Shown piece after piece: positions 1-9,749 of a stretch of DNA of 64,000 nucleotides. The number at the start of each line of letters is the position of its first letter. Within the stretch, counting starts at the first letter, position 1. The position numbers and the translations under genes were made by a program. Origin of the DNA: Kalaharituber pfeilii (lineage: Eukaryota > Ascomycota > Pezizomycetes > Pezizales > Pezizaceae). The DNA is taken from the NCBI GenBank assembly GCA_015179045.1, contig WHUZ01000008.1, forward strand, positions 1-64,000. The letters run 5' to 3'. The notes beneath the pieces are model-generated. The model was not told the DNA's origin. It was given only the letters and a program-made list of their open reading frames with translations, and made no database searches.

Positions 1-665
1 AGAGGCGGCGGAGGCTAAGGAAGGCGGATGCAGTGAAGCTGGCATGGGTCAAGGCCACGTGGGGATAGAAGGCAATGAGAAGGCGATGAGTTGGCCAAAG
101 AGGGGGCCAAGGGCATGAGGTATGATGGGCAGGCCACTGAGGGTGGGCTGCGTCAAGAGTTAGTTCGAAAAAGAAAAGAGGAGAGGGAGCGTGCAGGGTT
201 TGGGAAGGGCAAATTCGTAAAGTGGGGCAGGAGAGCACTCACAAATTACACTTGGCTGCGGACTGGAAAAGGCGGAGCTATGTGGAGGAGGATGGTCAGT
301 GGCGAGGAGGTACAATGCACATGTGGTAAGGCATGGAGTGCTGAGCATGTGGTGTTCAGATGCACAGAACTGGAGCGGCCCAGAGGAAGAACAAAAATGG
401 GGCACATGTCACCTGGCAGTCCTGGGAGGACCTAGAGGAGAAAGGATGGAAGCAAGAAGGCGTGGAAGGTGACCCGGTCGAGTACTGGTTTGCCTGCCTC
501 GATCTGGGGTAGCCGGGGACCGGGGGACGGAGGGCACTGGGTGCTCAAGGGTGTATGTAGATTCCGTAGTTAGTTGTCTCAAACCTGGCCCGGGTATATG
601 GGTCCTTGCCATAGGCTGGTAGCCTGTATGCGGTGTTACGTGAATAAAAAAAAAAAAAAAAAAAA
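1..665 (+). mobile_element. LINE family 2, 3' end of ORF2 with poly(A)
   Basis: 5'-truncated non-LTR retrotransposon running in from the left edge. Bases 40-110 read, with frame breaks, as the end of an RNase H domain (WVKA, then GIEGNEK, then DELAKEG in different frames). An open frame at 91-435 ends with a zinc-knuckle-like pattern (CTCGK, then HVVFRC), as found at the C terminus of Tad1/I-type LINE ORF2 proteins. The 3' tail at 602-665 has the family 2 ending (gcggtgttacgtga, then poly A at about 646-665). Frameshifts make it a dead copy. The element lies just upstream of the relic type A splice acceptor at 699, so it probably landed in that gene's last intron. Confidence 0.75.
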
Positions 666-676
666 CTATTCTCAAT

Positions 677-723
677 AGAACAAGCTGACTCAAGTGTAGC
701 GAGCTGCCCGCTGTAGGAGTTAA
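677..723 (+). pseudogene. Relic last exon of a type A gene
   Basis: The sequence gctgactcaagtgtag (684-699) matches the branch point and acceptor of the last intron in the two intact type A genes (gctgactgaagtgtag at 32790-32805 and an equivalent at 26319-26334). It is followed by cgagct, exactly as in both genes. The exon would read R-A-A-R-C-R-S-stop (700-723), a short basic tail like theirs. The rest of the gene would lie left of the window or is destroyed by the LINE at 1-665. Short match, but the position-by-position agreement across a splice junction is hard to get by chance. Confidence 0.5.
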
Positions 724-832
724 TGGCAGCGTGTTTGGCATAAATGGGGAGCAGAACTGTGCACATTCTGACAGAGCTTTTTGGTTGTCAAGATAGTCAT
801 ATTGTAGCCGTATTTGGCCTAGGATTTTTTTT

Positions 833-891
833 TTTTTTTTTTTTTTTGTTGGACAGGTAGCCCACATACAGGCTACGAGCTTATGGCAGGA
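833..891 (-). mobile_element. Ultra-short family 2 retro-insertion
   Basis: Poly T (833-847) followed by the reverse complement of the family 2 3' module (CCTGCCATAAG ... GGGCTACCTGTCC). Flanked by an imperfect target-site duplication, atttggcctag (822-832) and atttggcctcg (892-902). The whole insert is about 59 bp. Its 5' end falls at CCTGCCAT, the same place as other family 2 copies in this window. Confidence 0.7.
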
Positions 892-902
892 ATTTGGCCT
901 CG

Positions 903-2376
903 TTGATCCTTTTTCATTTTTTTTCCTATGTTATTGCTTGTATACCTCCCTGGCGTTAATCAGCACCAGTTGACCAGATTATTTATGTGTTTTGCTTCAG
1001 GGGGTCTACCCCACATACTGGTGTGTCTCTTCCTCTTCCAAGGAAGTATTGCTCTATTTCTCCTCTCTAAATTGAATATATCACACTAGTTGAACAATGC
1101 TTCCATAAGTGTCCAATCCCCGCTAGCCTTTCAGTGGTGATATTGTTTACCCTTTACTGTATACGTTACTTGCGTATTGTAATCTTACAGGCAATCTGAC
1201 TAGGGAATTTTAGACTCGTTTGTATTTTACGTACACCCCTTCTTTGTAAGTATCAGACCCCCGCTCAAATCCTTCTTATATGACGACCCAGTATCACTTT
1301 CCACACGTCGCGCCTATGTTCCCCGGCTACGGTCATACCGAAACGACTTGTCCGTTCGCCTTCAACTTTTCGATAACCGCCCTTTGCAGGACTGCGGATA
1401 GAGCATTCTCTCCTGGCCGCTAACAAAATCAGCCGTCGTAGTGCTACCGGTAACTGGGGATCAAGGTCATGATGACAATGTCGATGTCTCTCCAGCTTAG
1501 ATTTTATTTTGGCCCACATTCTCCAACAGGGGAGGTGGTGGTTGCTCGCGATTGGGCGACTAAGTCTTGGAGAGAGATGATCAATTCGAGGGTGACGCTA
1601 GAGGAGATGAGTGTTGTTTGGGTGCGCTTCTCACACTGCATCCCTCAGCTTCCTGCTTTACTTCCTTGTCCCGCCGTAGCTGTCCTCTCCCGCCATAGCT
1701 GTCCTCCCTTTTTCCCCTCTCCCACATCTCCGACGCAAGAGCAAAACGATTTAGTGGCATGGAGCGTCCTACTGTCTTTTTTTGTTTTTTTTCGTTTTTC
1801 ACTGCTCCCTGAAATATGCTTGCACCTTGTATGCAAACCTGAAAAAATAAAAACGTCATGTAACTGCACTCGCTGCCTAGGATAGTAATATATGCCCTCT
1901 AACCAGAGAGTCTTGGCATCAGACTAAGCAGGCACCATGTGGGTGGAACTATCAGAAAGGCGTCAAGTCAGGTGACTATATGCATTAGGTGACTCCCAAC
2001 TCAGCAACAATCCCCTGCCAAATTGTAATCGAGGAGCATACGGTATTCAATAATTGTATTACTTCATGTTACGTATAATATTTTTCGCCTTGAGTAAGAA
2101 GATTAAGAGATTCTCGCTCGGAGGACTGAGATGTACTCGCTCATTCAAAAAGTATTTGAACAGCTGTCTACTGCATAAAAATTATGTAATGCATGCAGCT
2201 CCAATACTTAGTTTGCAATACGCCAATGTACTCTACAAGGCTATTTCTAGATGTACCTAAAACTACATGCTTTGATATACTAGGGGGTAGGGGAAAATAC
2301 TCAGAAGCGTTATGCATGCATAATGTGCGCCACCTGACCGAGGATCAAAAGTGAAGTAGGTTTCAGAACAATTGTA
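903..2376. other. Intergenic stretch, no supported gene
   Basis: Several open frames up to 138 codons exist here on both strands, but they overlap one another, are rich in low-complexity codons and show no recognisable domain. I see no repeat copy of this stretch elsewhere in the window. Confidence 0.5.
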
Positions 2377-3127
2377 TACTAGTCGAAACAATAAGTATCC
2401 GGACAGGGGATCAATGCATATTATGCTATATGCAGCATTTCGTATAAACTAGCACATTTTTGTATGGTTGGCTCCTTGAGACCAGTCCAAATTTCATGAT
2501 AGCGTCCAATTTTTATTATGTCAGAAGTATCCGGACAGCTGACCTAATGAAATCCGGACAGCTGACATAATGAATTTGGGTGTTCTCCGCAATCCTGGAG
2601 ATACCCAAGACTCAATTATCAACTTAATAATATTCTCGTAGGTGCTGAAATAACCCCCCGGAAAAGAGCAGCCATTGTGGCCTACATTGAGGTATCCGCA
2701 TACCAAATAGCCCAAGCAAGTTTTTATCAATAAGAACAATATCTAAAATAATGAAGATACTGAAATCAATACACTGACATCATTGAGAATGCAGTTTGAG
2801 AGCTTCACATATGCATCAGCTACAAATCTTGAAGTTGTGATAAAGTGCAGATGAGAGTACTGCCACTGGAGGAAGGTCACTACTGCTTGTTTTTACTGCT
2901 ATTGCAGTGCTCTTCTGTAGCCTGTTTCAGAGGCTTTTCCGGAAGCTTTTGCGGAGGCTGTTCCGGAGGCTGTTCCGGATGCTGCTGTTTGAGTAGCTAT
3001 AGCTGATGACATGCTATGAGCAGCTATTCGAGCAGCTGTTTAAGAGGGTGTTCTAGAGGCTGTTGTTCTGGCCCACCGACGAACATTTTCCGGTTCGCGA
3101 ACCGGCCAGCCGATTCGTGAACCGGCC

Positions 3128-3164
3128 GGCCCCGTGAAAAACATATGGTGTTTTTCACGGGGCC
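3128..3164. repeat. Perfect 16-bp stem palindrome
   Basis: ggccccgtgaaaaaca (3128-3143) and its exact complement (3149-3164) surround a 5-base loop (tatgg). It sits at the inner end of the left arm of the fold-back element and could form a cruciform or hairpin. Confidence 0.85.
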
Positions 3165-3245
3165 AGCCCAGCCACGAACACCTGGCCCAGCGGCGAACAT
3201 GAATGTACCTCGATGTACCTATATGTAATATATATACTCGCTTAT

Positions 3246-3417
3246 TTTTTTTTTTTTTATATCATTACTCGCATGCCGCCTTGCAGGCTATGGCGAGGGT
3301 TTAGATACATGAATGATAATCAACGGAAAAATAAGTAAAAGATAAGGAGATAAAGTGAAAATATGACCGGTTACTCCGCCGCCCAGTCCATCACCTCCGA
3401 ACGTTCTCTCCCCCCCC
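3246..3417 (-). mobile_element. Truncated LINE family 1 insertion (172 bp)
   Basis: Antisense insertion flanked by a perfect 15-bp duplication, tatatactcgcttat (3231-3245 and 3418-3432). Reading on the minus strand it carries the last codons of ORF2 (V-M-D-W-A-A-E-stop, compare L-M-D-W-M-E-Q-stop in the copy ending at 20954), a short 3' UTR, the 30-nt terminal hairpin (3268-3297) and poly A. The intact duplication marks a fairly recent event. Confidence 0.85.
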
Positions 3418-3528
3418 TATATACTCGCTTATGATTTAATGTAATAGTTATCTATCATACAGCCAGCTAAGCAATTTCCACAGTCTCCTATCCCCCTATG
3501 CAGTCATCTATGTACAAACAATAGTACT

Positions 3529-3935
3529 TTTTTTTTTTTTTTTTATATCATTACTCGCATGCCGCAGTATGGGCTATGGCGAGGTATTTATTAAAGAAAG
3601 AAAATTAACCGTCACTAAATACATGTGGTGCCCGCAATACTCATACATGGTGCGGGTAGAATGTACACACTGGTCAATACAGCCTATTTCCTCCGTCTGT
3701 CCGGCTCGTATTGAGTGGTCCTCAACCATTTCCCACCTAACCTAACTCTGTCTACGCCCGTCGCTGCCTCCAAGTACACCACGACCGAGCTGGTCATTTT
3801 TCCTTCTTCCAGTAGCGCGGTCTTTCGTCTCAGCCACCTTATCCCCACAGTCTTGCCTAGCCTATCATTCCCGGACTCCAACCATTTCCGGACCTTCCCT
3901 AAATATACATCACTATGTTCACTCTCATTCTCCTG
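3529..3935 (-). mobile_element. 5'-truncated copy of the gag-only LINE derivative
   Basis: On the minus strand this reads the end of a gag-like ORF (...YLGKVRKWL, GIRWLRRKTALLEEGK, SSVVVYLE, VDRVRLGGKWL), then goes straight into a 3' UTR, the terminal hairpin (3554-3583) and poly A. The full-length relative at 21374-22789 has the same order with no RT or RNase H between, and the two are alignable across the gag to 3' UTR junction. The 5' boundary is estimated; I found no clear target duplication. Confidence 0.7.
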
Positions 3936-5224
3936 GTTAATACATTGACCAGCATTGCTTTTATTACAAGAATAAGAACATTTAACCTTTTGACATATGC
4001 ATGTACAACGAAGAGAAGAACAGGTACCTAGACAAGAACATGAAATTTTGTCTTGACAAGTTTTATCATGATGAGGTTGCTTAAAGTGGGTACTTGGCAC
4101 TTGCAGGGCTCTTATTATCTACTGTTTCTGGTAATACAACCACCAAACTTTTCATTCTTGGCATCAACGCAATCCCTGTTACTGCCACAATATAATACCA
4201 GAATGGCGGAGGATTCCGGAAATCTCTACCTATGAAGATAACACTCCAAAATTTCGCTTAGAGTAAGAATAATACTAGAAGCATATTTAGTAATTTTCTT
4301 CTAGTGTTTCGGTTAACAATAATCAAGTTATGATTACAAATTTGTATTCTTAACTATGCGTAGTGAATTATTAATTAAATTGTCTGTATTATCTTCTAGT
4401 AGGTGGGTAGGAAGTAGCAACTTGCTACTCATATTAACAACTTATGACCGACAGCAACTTTCAAGTGGCAACTTGTAGGTGGCAACTTGTCAGTGGCAAT
4501 AGGGCTGTGCTAGCACACAGTAACTGGCTTATCAATTAACGCTGGTAGCAGAATGTTTCTCTATACTTATTACTAGCAGCACACAGAGGTACCTAGTGAT
4601 ACTTGTAAAAAAAATTGTTCGCGGGTGGGCTGGCCCATTCGCGAATCGGCCAGCCCACTGACGAATTGGCCTATTCGCGAATGGGCCTGGCCAGTTCGCG
4701 AACCGCAATGTTCGTCGGTGGGCCAGAACACTGTTCAGAGACTGTTCAGAGGCTGTTCCAGAGGTCGTTCTGGATGTTGTTCAAGAGGCTACTTCGCAGG
4801 CGGTTTCGGAGGCTGTTTGAGCTTGAACAGCCTCTGGAATAGCTCGTGGAATAGCCTTGGAAAAGCTTCTAGAAAAGCCCTAAAGAGCAGTCTCAAAATT
4901 TTAGGATCTATCAGAATAGTAAGTTTTGATCATTATAATGCCTGGACCTGTGCTTATCGTAGTTGCCTGCAGTGCCATTTTTATATTCCTAGTAAAAGGA
5001 CTTATATCTATTTGCCTTGTCCTCGTACGTAGGCATGGACTTGGTGTTGCAAGTCCCAAATTCATTATGTCAGCTGTATAAATATTTCTAACATAATGAA
5101 ATTGGACTCACAACCAAGCATACGAACAATATGCTAGTTTATGCCAAGTACTGCATAGCGCATAATATGCATTTATCCCCCTGTCCGGATGCTTATTTTT
5201 TCGGCTAGTAGATATATTACACAC

Positions 5225-5982
5225 AAAAATACAACACACATAATTTTAATTGCATACAAGTCAATAAATTGTCGCATAATTACCACCCAACAGCTATAAT
5301 AGCCAAGCTGATCTAGCGCACGTCTAACTAATGGCAGGAGTTATTCTTCTGTTATTCTATCCCACTCTTCCTTGTTTGTGCATCCATCGCGTACAATAAT
5401 AATTCTGACGCGCTGAACTTGAGTAGTTTCTCGATTGTGAATTTCATAACTGAGATCTTTATTTCGTTATTGTATGCAGACTTCAGCAGATGGTTTAAGG
5501 CTGTGACTGGGAAATGGAGTTCTGTAAGTTGGTTGAAAAGCAAAGAATTAAAGCGTGTTACTCTGTGAAGCATGTAGGAAACTACAGAAAATGCATGTAG
5601 AATAACAGGTATTACATAACCAACAGGTCAACTCTTCCAGCACTTCTGAAGACTTACCCTTGCCCCCGAGTACTCGGTACAGCGTGCGATTGCAGGAGCT
5701 GCCAATAAGAGTTCTAATTTCTGTTCAAACTTTGCTCTAAACTTTCCAGATTTTAATCCTATGAAAAAAAAAAATCTGGTCTCAGAATCTTAAGGTGCTC
5801 GGAAAAAAATCCTAACCAGTGACGTGGAGCGAGTTGGTTGTAGAATAAGACTACTTTAGCTGAGATCAATTGGCATACCTCTACTCTTTCTGAGATTATA
5901 ACTCCCTTTATTAGAGCTAAGAAGGACAATAATTATCATGTATAGATATTCTTCACATAATACTGCATCACTGAATCATTTG
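5225..5982. other. AT-rich intergenic stretch
   Basis: No frame with a recognisable domain and no repeat relationship seen. It contains a short A run at 5765. Confidence 0.4.
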
Positions 5983-5984
5983 TA

Positions 5985-7155
5985 CTCGCTGGTTCGGTAA
6001 GCCAGGGCCCTACGGTTCCACGATGAGATAATCCAAAACAGGGATAATGAGTGCAGGTACCTACGGGGGTCTCTCTCACACAACAACCCCCTACCACTAG
6101 CCATCCTACCAGCGCTACCTGCGGACGCAGACAAGCTGAATGCTATAGCCAATGCCGAGGATGAGGGGTGGAACTCCGTCTACACTAACGGGAGCAGGAT
6201 AGATTACAAGACAGGCCTAGGCACCTACGCAAAAGACACCTCTACTTCCACATACCTAGGGTAACAGACTACCGTCAATGATGCAGAACTCATTGCCATG
6301 AGCGAAGAATTACGCAATCAAGCTGGGGAACTCCTAATCATAACCGACTCTAAGGTATCGATATCCAAGCTCCTAAAGATCGCCCAGGGAGAGCCCACCC
6401 ACAAAGGACCGGCAAAACTGGTCAGAGACGCCTGGAAAGCCAGAACAGACCGAGGTGACTGGGACGTTGCAGTGATGTGGGTCAAGTCCCATATAGGAGT
6501 CAAAGGGAACACCGAGGCAGACACAGCTGCGAAAATAGGCACATGCCTCCCCTACCAAGATGAAACCATAACAGAAGATGGGATACGACAAACCTCGAGA
6601 CATCAGCGCACCACAGAGAGAAACCGGCTAGGGCTCAGCTACCGTCCCTTGACAAGACTTGGAAGTCGACACATAGCCACACTAGCAGGAATACTGGGCG
6701 GCAAGTTACTACGGAAATGGCAGTACGAAATCGGGAAAGCAGACAGCCCAGAATGTCGATGGTGTGGGAAGGAGGAGGAGACTACTGAACATGTGCTCAC
6801 TAGGTGCAGGACATGGAAACGAAAGTGGCCAGGGGGCATGCAAGACTTGGTCACTCCTCCGAAGAGCAAGGACACAGACCCACTAAGAGACATCTTGGAG
6901 TGGGCAGGGGCATAGGAGACACACAGGATCTTTTCTTATTCCTTTTCTTCTACCTTCATATGTATCTAATCTCATGTAACTAATCTCGCCATAGCCCCCA
7001 GGGTGGCACGCGAGTAATGATAAAAAAAAAAGAAAAGAAAAAAAAAAATCGCTGGTTCGGAAAGTATTGGAAGGCTGCATAAATCTTGTGCGCTATTCGC
7101 CTTTTTGAATAAGTGCAAATTTGTTATGCAGCGTTCCAATACTTTCCGAACAGCG
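5985..7155. mobile_element. CTCGCTGG MITE split by a LINE
   Basis: The MITE starts after TA (5983-5984) with CTCGCTGGTTCGG, is interrupted at 5998, and resumes at 7061 with aaagtattggaaggctgc through to the degraded right end near 7155. Removing the LINE and one copy of its duplication leaves an element matching the intact copy at 40998-41108, including the internal cttgtgcgctattcgcc stretch. Confidence 0.85.
5998..7048 (+). mobile_element. LINE family 1, truncated ORF2 (RNase H, CCHC)
   Basis: Tad1-like non-LTR retrotransposon fragment of 1.05 kb. One frame from about 6001 to the TAG at 6913-6915 encodes the RNase H region: YTNGS, AEL, ITDSK and NTEADTAAK supply the catalytic acidic positions, with the first Asp changed to Asn. 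A C-terminal CRWC...EHVLTRC knuckle follows. An in-frame TAA (6262-6264) interrupts RNase H. The 3' UTR ends in the 30-nt hairpin (6985-7014) and poly A. It is flanked by a perfect 12-bp duplication, tcgctggttcgg (5986-5997 and 7049-7060). The insertion is dead but still has exact target duplications. Confidence 0.9.
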
Positions 7156-7383
7156 CCGTGTGGTGCGTACAGTATGAGTGCGTGCAGGGTGTAGGGGTGA
7201 GATATTCTGTGTAAGTTTGATTATGCAATATGCAAGTATTACATAATTTATGCCGTTCCAATACTTTTTGGTCGGGCTAGCTGATATCAATTGCAGTTTG
7301 GCTTATAGGGCCTTACCTATGCTTAAAATAACTCACCGTTTCATTTCTTTGATCGTTGATATCTATGCTTTCTATCATCCCTC

Positions 7384-7559
7384 TATTGAGCTTTGGGTAG
7401 AAAGAGATGATTGTTATTCCTTCGTAGAGAGAGTAGCCAAAGTAATACACCTATATACATAGAGCATGAGGTTGCTCTCGGGCCCTTACCACCCTTTATC
7501 ACGGACCTCTCTGATATCCGACACCTCCGACACTCCGACATTACTGTAGATCTCTAACA
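7384..7559 (-). mobile_element. Solo LTR (minus orientation)
   Basis: 176 bp matching the complement of 15569-15736. Starts (minus strand) TGTTAGAG and ends CAATA, a changed form of the CAACA end in the other copy. Flanked by a perfect 5-bp duplication CCCTC (7379-7383 and 7560-7564). A TATA-like tatgtatatagg lies inside. No internal retrotransposon sequence is attached, so it is a solo LTR. Confidence 0.85.
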
Positions 7560-7564
7560 CCCTC

Positions 7565-8033
7565 AACTTACATTTATTGGTTTGCAATCCATGCTATACA
7601 GTTAATCTCTACATCTCATGAGGTGTGCCACTGTTCGCTTAAACTGCCCTGTCTTCTTGTGATGAGCATATATATACCGACCCTCGATTGATTTCTTCTG
7701 CAAAGGATAATCTTACTAGTACGGTCTAAAGATGGCTGCTGAAGGAGAGTTGGACGGAGCGGTGGGACGGCGCGGTAGGTGGTGGCAGTGTGAGGCGGTG
7801 GGGAGACGGATTGTGATGAAAATGTTGAAACATCGTCGAAGTGGCTGCTAGAGCAGGGGCTCAACGAGTGTTTGGAGGGGCCCGAGAAGCTGCTGGCATG
7901 GCCTTCGGATGAACTACTGCAGTGACCGCTAAAATGGCTTCTCTGCGCTGCTGGAGAGAGGGAGTGCCATTGGACCTAATACGTTTAAGTGACATGCTGC
8001 CGCAACGGCTAGATGGGGGGAGGTCGAGAGGAA
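7565..8033. other. Intergenic, no supported gene
   Basis: G-rich stretch without a convincing reading frame. The poly(A) element to its right is only the short insertion at 8045-8124, so this is not part of a LINE body. Confidence 0.4.
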
Positions 8034-8044
8034 GGTATTTGTTG

Positions 8045-8124
8045 TTCCCCTGTTATAGGCTTGTACTGTAGCTTGTATGCGGGGTTATGTGAACCGAAAA
8101 AAAAAAAAAAAAAAAAAAAAAAAA
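8045..8124 (+). mobile_element. Ultra-short family 2 retro-insertion
   Basis: Consists only of the family 2 3' module (CCCCTGTTATAGG ... gcggggttatgtgaacc) and a 28-base A tract. Flanked by a near-perfect duplication, ggtatttgttg (8034-8044) and ggtatgtgttg (8125-8135). Confidence 0.8.
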
Positions 8125-8135
8125 GGTATGTGTTG

Positions 8136-8750
8136 CGCGCAAACCTAATCCCGGCGCCGCATGCGGAAAAATTGTTGGAACCAAAGAATGATTGGGTTAT
8201 CGTCCTTCGTCCGGTTCATATGTTCGTTTCCGGTAGATCATCAGCCCCCGGCGGACGACTTAGAAGTAGCAGGTCCTGTATACACCGACTCATGATTATC
8301 CAAGCAATTAAATCCTCTCTGCGCTCGAAATCGTGACGTTATTACGGTCTGTGATGCTATCGCAGCTGCTGGACAGAGGAGGCAGAGGAGTTGTGCTTGA
8401 CTTTTATTTGTGTTTTTATTTTTATTTTTTGGGGGTGTTGTGAGAGGCTGTCGGAGATGTCGTGCCCAGACTATTATTTTCGCGTCGGAAAGGGGTTGGA
8501 GGGGTGAAGGAGGTAGGGCCTGGGGGTATGAGGGGCGGCAGAGGAAGCGGTGGTGATAGCTGTCGGAGGAAGGTAAGTGGTCGCACGGATGCTGGAGGAG
8601 TGGGGTGCGAGTGCCGCTGCTGCTGCTGCTGCTGCTGGAGGAGGAGCGGTGGAGCAATGCGAAGGAAGGGTCGGAAGGAGAGTTGTTAAAGGGGCAGTTT
8701 GTGTGGGACGGCGCTCAGGGTTAGGGTAATTGACCACGGAACGGTACGGG
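8136..8750. other. Intergenic with a CTG microsatellite
   Basis: G-rich sequence with seven or eight CTG units near 8612-8638. Frames on both strands encode simple Ser/Ala/Cys runs across the repeat and are not supported as genes. Confidence 0.4.
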
Positions 8751-8751
8751 C

Positions 8752-8811
8752 ATTTGCCATTCCGGTACCCCATAGGGCGGCATGCGAGTAAAATGACATA
8801 AAAAAAAAAAT
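8752..8811 (+). mobile_element. LINE family 1 3' tail
   Basis: Degenerate terminal module (gccattccggtaccccatag, then ggcggcatgcgagtaaaatg) followed by poly A. The 5' limb of the hairpin is mutated, and I see no clear target duplication, so the 5' limit is uncertain. Confidence 0.6.
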
Positions 8812-9263
8812 GTGAAGTTAGTGTTTGTTGAAGAATATGCAGAGCTGAAGTGAAACATCGTGCACAGTGGTTGGGTGTGCTGAAACATATGCAACCTGAG
8901 CTGTGGCCATGATGCAAGACTGACGTTTCATGATTTTATGGTCTTCTATTTCCTATACCGATTATATCCTCTTTGCAGTCTGAATCCGCTGCTATGCGCA
9001 ACCTCATTCCGCACCAATGATTGTTTAGTTGGGTACGAAGGTACTTCCTGAATTTTGCTGTATAAATAGGGCCGTTTTGGGACGCATATTTGGGGTTATT
9101 CTATAGGAATTAATCAACAGTATCCCACCGCACTTTAGCTCGTAATCTGTAGTTTTACCACAGTGTTCAAACAGTCGACTTGGCAGACAAGGACTTGGCA
9201 TGCACTTGGCGGAGGCCGAAAATAACTGTTTGGGGTTCGATAAGAAGCGCAGGTATCATACTT

Positions 9264-9740
9264 ACCTTTCGCAACAAGCTCTAGAGCTTCCCCAATGCCG
9301 AGAAACCAGGGTGTCGACTCCTGTAAGCTCTAGAGTGCCAAAAGACCTTTCGCATGAGCTCTAGAGCTTCCGCACAAACTGCACAGCAACGGCAAAAAAG
9401 GAGGTACTGGTTATTATGAGCTCCACTTTACACCTGCTGATTGAGCGCCAGCAACAGCGCTGAGATTCCCCCCCTTGTATTTGAGTCTTTGCTTCGTTTT
9501 GCTACTCTAAAGCCTATTAGTTAATTATTTAGACTTTTACAATTCTCAGGATACCTTCAGCCTTACCATAGCTATTGTAGTTGTTGAGATATTTGCAGCG
9601 AAAGTTGTAGAGCTTTAATCAGGGGGTGAAGCTTTTCGCTGGAGCTTCATGAAGCTCCAGAGCTTTAGCTGCGCCACACCTCGTTGCCTAGCAGGGGGTG
9701 CAGCAGGGGCCGGGAAGCTCTAGAGCTTGTTGCGAAAGGT
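9264..9740. mobile_element. Inverted-repeat element with CTCTAGAG arms
   Basis: Termini ACCTTTCGCAACAAGCTCTA (9264) and its complement ending at 9740 are inverted copies of about 29 bp. Further CTCTAGAG boxes occur inside. About 480 bp, no transposase frame. Probably a MITE. Confidence 0.7.
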
Positions 9741-9749
9741 GTCTAATAC

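Larger units (their letters stand above)
2379..5208. mobile_element. Fold-back DNA transposon with long inverted arms
   Basis: The left arm (2379 to about 3210) and right arm (about 4612-5208) are imperfect inverted copies. Both termini start CTAG(T/C)CGAAA and carry an AAGYATCCGGACAG box. Matching inner landmarks include the paired gtgggccagaaca box (left, complement, at about 3062; right at 4719) and a long shared stretch around the AACTAGCA box. The ends are flanked by TA (2377-2378 and 5209-5210), the target duplication of Tc1/mariner-type elements. No transposase frame is visible, so it is non-autonomous. The interior holds two antisense LINE insertions (3246-3417 and about 3529-3935) and short GGCAACTTGT-type repeats at 4430-4500. 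Confidence 0.8.

Noticed and set aside
409..867. Minus-strand 152-codon open frame
   Set aside because: It runs through poly A and poly T tracts and antisense to the LINE end; Lys and Phe runs come from the tails.
7616..8124. A 500-bp LINE copy ending at the poly A at 8124
   Set aside because: The duplication ggtat(t/g)tgttg places the insertion start at 8045, so the upstream sequence is not part of it.
8241..8917. Minus frames of 138 and 147 codons around 8.2-8.9 kb
   Set aside because: Driven by the CTG microsatellite (Ser/Ala runs) and crossing a LINE tail; no domain.
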